Source: Pedobacter polysacchareus (GTDB taxonomy: Bacteria; Bacteroidota; Bacteroidia; Sphingobacteriales; Sphingobacteriaceae). From it: a DNA stretch of 64,000 bases. The DNA is taken from NCBI RefSeq assembly GCF_019802255.1, contig NZ_JAHYSS010000004.1, forward strand, positions 751,750-815,749, in the 5' to 3' direction. The notes under the pieces were generated by a model, which saw only the letters and a program-made list of their open reading frames with translations, did no database searches and was not told the origin of the DNA. Position numbers and translations under genes: made by a program. Below, in pieces: positions 58,985 to 64,000 of this stretch. The first letter of the stretch is position 1. Each line of letters opens with the position of its first letter.

Positions 58985-59008
58985 AGTGTACTAGTTGACT
59001 AGTACACT
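58985..59008. promoter_or_regulatory. YtrA-type GntR operator
   Basis: A perfect 11-bp-arm palindrome: AGTGTACTAGT, TG, ACTAGTACACT. Its outer AGTGTA...TACACT matches the operator described for Bacillus YtrA. It sits 13 bases before the ABC gene ATG and in front of the operon that encodes a GntR regulator. Confidence 0.85.
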
Positions 59009-59021
59009 AAACTTTGACGCT

Positions 59022-59852
59022 ATGATAGAAATCTCTAACCTGACTTTTGGATACAGCAAAAAGAAGCTGTTGTTTAAAAATCTCAACTTGAAACTTCAAA
59101 TGGGCCATATCTATGGTCTCCTTGGAAAAAATGGAGCTGGTAAATCCACATTGCTTAAAAACCTTGCCGGCCTGGTATTTCCACAAGAAGGACTTTGTCA
59201 GTTAAAAGGCTATCGTGCAGCAGACCGTTTACCAGGTTTTCTGCAGGAGCTGTTTTTTATCCCCGAAGAAATTTATCTGCCAGGAACTACAGCCATTCAA
59301 TTTGCCCAAAATACCGGTCACTTCTATCCGAAATTTGATGAAAACCATTATTACAAGATGCTGGCCGAATTCGATGTGCCACATACCAGTGTATTGAACA
59401 AGCTCTCTTTTGGTCAGCAGAAAAAAGTAATGATCGCCTTTGGCCTGGCCACAAATACGGCCCTGCTGATTATGGACGAGCCAACCAATGGCTTGGACAT
59501 TCCTTCTAAAGCGAAATTCAGAAAAATTATTGCCGCGGCATTGACAGAAGAGCGCTGCATCATCATATCTACCCACCAGATCAGAGATTTGGATAGTCTG
59601 ATTGATAGTGTGCTGATCGTACATGAACAAGAAATTGTTTTGAACAAAAGTCTCGATGAAATTGCCGAAAAGATTCATTTCAGCAGTTCAGCAACAGTAG
59701 ATAAAACACTCATCATCTATGAAGAAGCACACAGAATAGGTTTAAATACCATGAGCATTAATCCAAAAGAAGCCTTCAGTAAAGTGGATATGGAACTTCT
59801 TTTTAGTGCAGTTATCAGTGATCATAAATCAGTTACAAAACATTTAAACTAA
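59022..59852 (+). CDS. ABC transporter ATP-binding protein (YtrB-like)
   Basis: This 276-residue ATPase has Walker A GLLGKNGAGKST, signature LSFGQQKKVMIAFGLA, Walker B 'ALLIMDEPTNGLD' and the His switch 'IIISTHQIRDL'. The frame is open nine codons upstream, but those overlap the operator; the ATG at 59022 gives the proper N-terminus (MIEISNLTFGYS). It energises the membrane protein encoded ten bases downstream. The cargo is unknown; in Bacillus the related ytr operon responds to cell-wall antibiotics. Confidence 0.92.
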   Translation: MIEISNLTFGYSKKKLLFKNLNLKLQMGHIYGLLGKNGAGKSTLLKNLAGLVFPQEGLCQLKGYRAADRLPGFLQELFFIPEEIYLPGTTAIQFAQNTGHFYPKFDENHYYKMLAEFDVPHTSVLNKLSFGQQKKVMIAFGLATNTALLIMDEPTNGLDIPSKAKFRKIIAAALTEERCIIISTHQIRDLDSLIDSVLIVHEQEIVLNKSLDEIAEKIHFSSSATVDKTLIIYEEAHRIGLNTMSINPKEAFSKVDMELLFSAVISDHKSVTKHLN

Positions 59853-59862
59853 AACACGCCTC

Positions 59863-60642
59863 ATGAATAATATATTTAGTCTCCGGAGATTTTCAAAGCT
59901 TTTCATTAAACATAGTCAGGAATATTTTAAAACCTATCTATTGTCAGTCATTGTTCTATTGGGCTTGTTGGCTACCGTATTAGGTTTTATTTCTTATTTA
60001 AGTGGCGGTAACCTGGGTGTAAAAAGTCAATATGCCATATTCTTCTTTTTCATTCTCGGTGTGGGCTCGATTTTCACCAGTATGATTTTCTCGGACCTGG
60101 GCAACAGCAGGAAATCAATTGCAATGATGACTTTGCCCGCCTCTCATTTTGAAAAGTACCTGGTCGCCTGGATCTATTCTTTTCTAATTTATCAATTGAT
60201 TTTTGTATTGAGCTTCTATGCAGTAGACTTTGTGATTTTAAAACTGCAGGATACAGAAAATACGGGCAAAATAGCTTTGCTGGATCTTCGAAACCCAAAT
60301 ACGTCTTATGCCCAGGCATTGGTCGCTTTCTCCATGATCCATAGTATGGCTTTCCTGGGTGCGGTATTTTTTGAAAAGTTAAACTTTATAAAAACAGCAA
60401 GCTTGGTTTTGCTGCTCTGCTTATTGCTAATTTTGATCAATTATCCGCTAGCAAGCTCGATTTTAGGGCTGAATCTTGACAAGGTCGTTCCTTTAGGCGA
60501 AGTTCGCATTAAAGAAGGGGAGCAGTATTTTAACATCCAGGCACAATCATCTGTTAGACCGATTATTCAGGGAATGGCTTATACATTTGTCTTGATTTTA
60601 TGGATAGGAACTTATTTTAAATTGAAAGAAAAACAGGTGTAA
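59863..60642 (+). CDS. ABC transporter membrane protein
   Basis: This 259-residue integral membrane protein has about six hydrophobic spans (first around 'TYLLSVIVLLGLLATVLGFISYL', last 'MAYTFVLILWIGTYF') and no signal peptide. It is the permease partner of the upstream ATPase, which it follows by ten bases. The stop codon is one base before the GntR start. No substrate motif is readable. Confidence 0.85.
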   Translation: MNNIFSLRRFSKLFIKHSQEYFKTYLLSVIVLLGLLATVLGFISYLSGGNLGVKSQYAIFFFFILGVGSIFTSMIFSDLGNSRKSIAMMTLPASHFEKYLVAWIYSFLIYQLIFVLSFYAVDFVILKLQDTENTGKIALLDLRNPNTSYAQALVAFSMIHSMAFLGAVFFEKLNFIKTASLVLLLCLLLILINYPLASSILGLNLDKVVPLGEVRIKEGEQYFNIQAQSSVRPIIQGMAYTFVLILWIGTYFKLKEKQV

Positions 60643-60643
60643 A

Positions 60644-61021
60644 ATGGAATTTAGGGAGAATGAAGCGATATACCTGCAGATTGCAGCTTATGTTGGAGAA
60701 CACATCGTTCTGGGCAAATGGCCATTGGATCAGAAAATTCCATCGGTCAGGGATTTGGCAGTAGAACTACAGGTCAATCCAAATACAGTGTTAAGGGCTT
60801 ATGAGTTTCTGCAGAATAAAGAGGTGATTGTCAACAAACGTGGAATAGGTTTCTTTATCGCTGCAGATGCAGAAATGAAAATAAAGGAATATAGTAAAGA
60901 ACGTTTTCTTGGGAATGCACTTCCTGAATTTTTCAAAAACATCTATCTGCTGGACATCAGTATGAAGGAGATTGAAGAAAGGTTCGAGCAGTTTAAAGCA
61001 GCACATTACCAACAGGATTAA
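60644..61021 (+). CDS. GntR-family regulator, YtrA subfamily
   Basis: This 125-residue repressor is a short GntR protein: winged helix ('EAIYLQIAAYVGEHIVLGKWPLDQKIPSVRDLAVELQVNPNTVLRAYEFLQ' region) plus a ~45-residue helical dimer tail and no ligand domain, as in YtrA. The AGTGTA-TACACT palindrome before the operon is the expected binding site, so it represses its own transporter operon. Confidence 0.92.
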   Translation: MEFRENEAIYLQIAAYVGEHIVLGKWPLDQKIPSVRDLAVELQVNPNTVLRAYEFLQNKEVIVNKRGIGFFIAADAEMKIKEYSKERFLGNALPEFFKNIYLLDISMKEIEERFEQFKAAHYQQD

Positions 61022-61058
61022 ATAGAACTGAGACCATCAACCATAAAATTAGACATAC

Positions 61059-61784
61059 ATGAAAACAAGTAACATGTTGATCATTGCCGCTATTATCGTC
61101 ACTTTAGGGATGTTAACGACCTATAACTTCTCTTTAAAGGCCGCTTATCAAGCTGGCGAATATAAAAACCGCTTTCATGAAAGCGAGTTTACAGAATTTA
61201 AGAACATTGAAACGCTGAATGTAACTGCTGCCAATCTGATGGCAATTGTGGTAGAAACTGGACAGAAAGAAGGAATATGGATTAGGAATAGGATTAAAGA
61301 CCGTCTGGTCTTAAAACAGACAGGCAATGATTTAACGATTGGCCTGACAGAGGAAGCCAGAAAAAGCTCCAGGAGTATTGGAGAAGATGATATTGTATTG
61401 GTGATAAATAACTTAACCAAGTTGAATACGAAGGCTTTTTTCTTAGATAAAACTCAGTTAACAGATGGAAAAAGGTATGGAGGAGGAGTGGCTTTGAAAG
61501 GTATTAAAGCTGGAAATCTTGAGCTGGAGATAGGTCCTGGAACGGCGGTATCCATGGATCAAGTGGTATTGAAAACCTTAAAAGCAGTGGTAGGCCCAGG
61601 GGGCGATCTTGCTGTTCTTGACTTAAGTGCTACCAATCAAATTGAATTTGCTGATTTTGAAATTCCAGGAGGAAGCAGGATGTCATTGAATAATCCTAAA
61701 ATTGTAAAGACGAGATACAATTTGTCAGATGTAGCAACCGTGACTTTAAATGGTACTGCATTACAGGTGATTAAAAGTCAGTAA
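61059..61784 (+). CDS. Hypothetical membrane-anchored protein (GIN/DUF2807-like)
   Basis: This 241-residue protein has one N-terminal membrane helix ('NMLIIAAIIVTLGMLTTYNFSL') and a large outside part made of short beta strands. Phrases such as 'NIETLNVTAANLMAIVVETGQKEG' and 'LKAVVGPGGDLAVLDLSATNQ' resemble the beta-helix GIN/DUF2807 domain, but the match is weak. It is fourth in the GntR-ABC operon, 37 bases after gntR, and may sense or shield the envelope signal. No catalytic residues are seen. Confidence 0.55.
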   Translation: MKTSNMLIIAAIIVTLGMLTTYNFSLKAAYQAGEYKNRFHESEFTEFKNIETLNVTAANLMAIVVETGQKEGIWIRNRIKDRLVLKQTGNDLTIGLTEEARKSSRSIGEDDIVLVINNLTKLNTKAFFLDKTQLTDGKRYGGGVALKGIKAGNLELEIGPGTAVSMDQVVLKTLKAVVGPGGDLAVLDLSATNQIEFADFEIPGGSRMSLNNPKIVKTRYNLSDVATVTLNGTALQVIKSQ

Positions 61785-61815
61785 ACAGGATTATAAATTT
61801 AAGTATTCTTATTTA

Positions 61816-61846
61816 AAGGTTCATGCGGCTAGCATGGACCTTTTTT
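61816..61846 (+). terminator. Terminator of the GntR-ABC operon
   Basis: AAGGTTCATGC pairs with GCATGGACCTT (one mismatch) around a five-base loop and continues into six T residues. Confidence 0.8.
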
Positions 61847-61859
61847 ATTGGATATTAGA

Positions 61860-62303
61860 TTTTTTTTAGTAAAAAAAAGGCTGAAAGACTAGGGACACTG
61901 CTTGTAGGTAATAGGATTTTGACCTGGTCTTGAATCGGGGTTGATGGGGCCTCCGCCGGCCTTATGACCGATCTAAGCCTTTTCAAAGCTTTCTCATCCT
62001 TTTTGATATAGCGACAGTTCCAAATGAATTTCCGACTAAATCTGTTTTAGCTTACTATTTCCAGGCTCGTTTAATTCCGTCGAGCTGCAAGGTATAATTC
62101 TTCCTATTTGATGTTACACCTTTCTTCTGCTCATCTGTCTGTGTTTTTTTTGGATAACTGTCTGCGGTTTTTTTTAGCTAAAAACGACCTTTAAACTAGT
62201 TGTATGCCTGTGTTTTATGTAAGGTCTGAATTGTTTGTAGTTTATTGTTTTCTGGGACTATTATGTCCAATTTGCGCGGAGTAAAAACTTAAATTTTAAA
62301 ATT
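61860..62303. other. Intergenic region before the DUF6266 gene
   Basis: This region has no credible reading frame. A GC-richer patch around 61925-61980 ends in a CCGCCGGCC element. CTGTCTGTG followed by T8 (62135-62151) and CTGTCTGCGG followed by T8 (62158-62175) form a direct repeat with a 23-bp period. The repeat may be control DNA; function unknown. Confidence 0.35.
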
Positions 62304-63173
62304 ATGGCAATTTCAAGAAATGGCATACATGGCTGGCCAAGCGGTAAGCTAGGTAGAGTGGTCTATTATTTATTAAGAGGACAACCTGTTCAAAGAACCA
62401 TCGGCAAACCAGGGAAACCTAGTTTAAAACAGAAGGCTAACCATGAGTCTATGGCGGTAGTCACGCGTTTTCTGGGACGTTTTAAAGAATACCTGAATAA
62501 TGGTTTTGAGCTGGAAGCGCGTGGAACGATCAGAAATCAACACAATCTTGCCGTTTCCTGCAATAAGAAAAGTGCATTGAAGGGGGAGTATCCGAACATC
62601 AGTATCGATTATACTAAAGTACAGCTCAGTAAGGGCAGCTTAACGAACCCTGAAAATGTACGTATGAAAAAGGTAGAAGGAGGTTTGCAAATCAGTTGGG
62701 ATCCCTTGAACGCTTTGAATCAATTCGGAAAGGGTGAACAATACGACGATTGTTTGCAGCTGGCCGTTTATTTCCCAAAAAGGAAGAGCCAAATTATCGA
62801 GTTGAATTTTTCTAAAAGAGGGACTGGGACTGCTTTCCTGCCTTTAAGCGAGGAAGTGTTGGAGTCACCTATGGAAGTATTCCTGTTTTTAAGTGCTGCA
62901 AATCATACTTCAGTTTCAGATACCCTATATATAGGTAACCTGAACGGTGTCTTGGATGAACCTAAAAGCACAAAACATCAAGAAAATCGGGTAGAAGATC
63001 TGGGAGCAGATATTCGATTTGAGCAGATAAAGGAACAATACTACCTGCAAATGAAGTTGAGGCCAGAAGACAGGTTACCGGGAAAAGCTTTCAGAAGTTT
63101 GGAAAAGGAATACCTGGTACTCATGAATAGGTACGAATCTACCTCCAGATCCCGACAAAGGAAGCCTGATTAG
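62304..63173 (+). CDS. DUF6266-family protein
   Basis: This 289-residue protein begins 'MAISRNGIHGWPSGKLGRVVYYLLRGQPVQRTIGKPGKPS', the Gly-rich signature of DUF6266, a family found mostly in Sphingobacteriaceae and relatives. The rest contains beta-rich segments ('LQISWDPLNALNQFG', 'VFLFLSAANHTSVSDTLYIGNLNG'). There is no signal peptide, and function is unknown. It stands alone between the GntR-ABC operon and an rRNA operon. The short Gly-Lys-rich start looks like part of a self-assembling or nucleic-acid-binding protein, but that is speculation. Confidence 0.8.
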   Translation: MAISRNGIHGWPSGKLGRVVYYLLRGQPVQRTIGKPGKPSLKQKANHESMAVVTRFLGRFKEYLNNGFELEARGTIRNQHNLAVSCNKKSALKGEYPNISIDYTKVQLSKGSLTNPENVRMKKVEGGLQISWDPLNALNQFGKGEQYDDCLQLAVYFPKRKSQIIELNFSKRGTGTAFLPLSEEVLESPMEVFLFLSAANHTSVSDTLYIGNLNGVLDEPKSTKHQENRVEDLGADIRFEQIKEQYYLQMKLRPEDRLPGKAFRSLEKEYLVLMNRYESTSRSRQRKPD

Positions 63174-63503
63174 GAACTGCTCATAGTATATATAGCATGC
63201 GCATAGTTATACATGGTATAGTATATATATAGTATGCATTGTATCTATTATAATAGGTAGGTAGAAACAGTACCCGGGAAATGCATGTCTTTACGTGATA
63301 ACGGAGAAGATTAAGGACTGAATTTACCTGGATGTGCTAAGATTAGCGGTAACCTATCCATATCAGCTGTCGCAGCAAAAGGTTTTGGATTGCTTTTTCC
63401 TTTAGTTTAGGAAGATGTGGTTGGGTATTTGCTTTTTTTAAACGATTTATGTGCTGTGAGTCATGAAGTTAGGAATGTGATACAATTATAAAGCTGATAA
63501 TGT
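63174..63503. other. Spacer upstream of the rRNA promoters
   Basis: No gene is seen. Around 63185-63265 there is a low-complexity AT patch with repeated ATAGTATATATA elements; it could ease DNA opening or only mark slippage. Confidence 0.4.
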
Positions 63504-63533
63504 TTGCGGGGACGTTTAATTTTCCTACTTTTG
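63504..63533 (+). promoter_or_regulatory. rRNA promoter P1
   Basis: TTG at 63504-63506 and TACTTTTG at 63526-63533 are separated by 19 bp, fitting the Bacteroidota -33/-7 consensus. It lies about 450 bp before the 16S start. Confidence 0.75.
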
Positions 63534-63669
63534 CATCCCGCTTCGGAGGAAGGGTTACAGTGAAAGAGATACAGAGAGAAGATTTGAAAGATTGCAGTAG
63601 GAGTTTGTTAAAGTCGGTTTTACCGGTTTAATCACCAGAAAAACAAAAAGATTTATTTTCAAATAAAGC

Positions 63670-63699
63670 TTGACAATAACAAAAAGATTTCTACCTTTG
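63670..63699 (+). promoter_or_regulatory. rRNA promoter P2
   Basis: TTGACA begins at 63670 and TACCTTTG lies at 63692-63699, again with a 19-bp spacer after TTG. This is the strongest promoter match in the window; transcription should start near 63706 and give a leader of about 280 bases. Confidence 0.85.
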
Positions 63700-63705
63700 C
63701 AGTCC

Positions 63706-63985
63706 CAACAAAAACGGGGGTTACCAAACGGAGTTTGATAACAAAACAAAAAAGACTGAAACAATCGATCACCGATTGCAACATATACAGAAGATCCGTG
63801 AGGTGATTCGAGAAGTTCATTAAAGAGATGTCATTTATAAACGTAGCGAGGTACGATAGTACAGTTTCAAAGTACATGAAAACCAAAGCTATTATTTCGA
63901 GTCAGAAACTGACAGACAATACAAAAAAAGAATAAAGACTATTATTAACAAGTTAAGAATGGTCAGCGTTCAAACAACACATTTT
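63706..63985 (+). other. rRNA operon leader
   Basis: This is the transcribed leader between P2 and 16S rRNA. It contains no protein gene; it should hold the processing stem and antitermination signals, which I could not place with confidence. Confidence 0.65.
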
Positions 63986-64000
63986 ACAATGGAGAGTTTG
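63986..64000 (+). rRNA. rrs: 16S rRNA, first 15 bases (3' partial)
   Basis: The window's last bases, ACAATGGAGAGTTTG, align with the first 15 bases of E. coli 16S rRNA with 12 matches, including the invariant GAGTTTG. Two strong promoters lie upstream, so the rRNA operon reads rightward out of the window. Confidence 0.9.

Noticed and set aside
63185..63265. AT-rich ATAGTATATATA patch as an origin or mobile-element end
   Set aside because: There are no DnaA-box clusters, transposase or flanking duplications; it is low-complexity spacer.
63555..63886. Two minus-strand open frames in the rRNA leader
   Set aside because: They overlap the rRNA promoters and leader, have no family features and are most likely chance frames.

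Overview
The window reads as the chromosome of a Bacteroidota bacterium of the family Sphingobacteriaceae, most likely Pedobacter or a close relative. The evidence is: type IX secretion (T9SS) proteins (PorP/SprF, PorD, a type-B C-terminal sorting domain); promoters with the Bacteroidota -7 box TAnnTTTG, best seen as two tandem rRNA promoters at the right edge; the Bacteroidota gene order bamD-rpoZ-coaBC-porD; and lineage-typical families (DUF6266, DUF4468, PA0069-type radical SAM). No prophage, insertion sequence, CRISPR array or tRNA was seen.

Layout. 1-11.6 kb holds housekeeping and small genes: the end of a dGTPase, SelO, an ArsR/AHSA1 pair, a YhcC-type radical SAM enzyme, an ammonium transporter with an outer-membrane porin, YkuK and a DbpA-like RNA helicase. 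11.9-32.2 kb is the outstanding locus. A 17.3-kb gene encodes a roughly 5,760-residue secreted protein: signal peptide, lectin-like head, Ig-like modules, 34 tandem DUF11-type modules and a T9SS type-B sorting domain. PorP/SprF and OmpA-family genes follow in the same operon. Within the array, modules 7-19 and 22-34 match one to one in order, so the array carries an old duplication about 5.9 kb apart. 32.4-40.2 kb has a ROK kinase, an esterase, a Fic AMPylase with two mirror-image palindromes over its promoter and start codon, ClpC and EttA.

40.2-46.8 kb is an exported carbohydrate-oxidation set: two TIM-barrel isomerase/epimerase proteins, a Gfo/Idh/MocA oxidoreductase, a formylglycine-enzyme-like protein and ApbE. 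It is followed by a radical SAM protein. 46.8-55.7 kb, on the minus strand, is the bamD-rpoZ-coaBC-porD operon and recN, with a BlaI/BlaR1-like pair lying between porD and recN. That BlaR1-like protein has seven 23-residue helical repeats in place of a penicillin-sensor domain. 56-61.8 kb carries a GH3 glycosidase, a DUF5655 protein and a YtrA-type GntR/ABC operon with its own operator. 62.3-63.2 kb is a DUF6266 gene, and the last 0.5 kb is the promoter and leader of an rRNA operon, with the window ending 15 bases into 16S rRNA.

How it fits together. BamD, PorD, PorP/SprF, OmpA and the giant adhesin all belong to outer-membrane building and T9SS surface display. Several regulators (ArsR, Fic with its C-terminal wHTH, BlaI, GntR) sit directly beside repeat operators that suggest self-control. 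All family assignments come from reading motifs; no database search was run.
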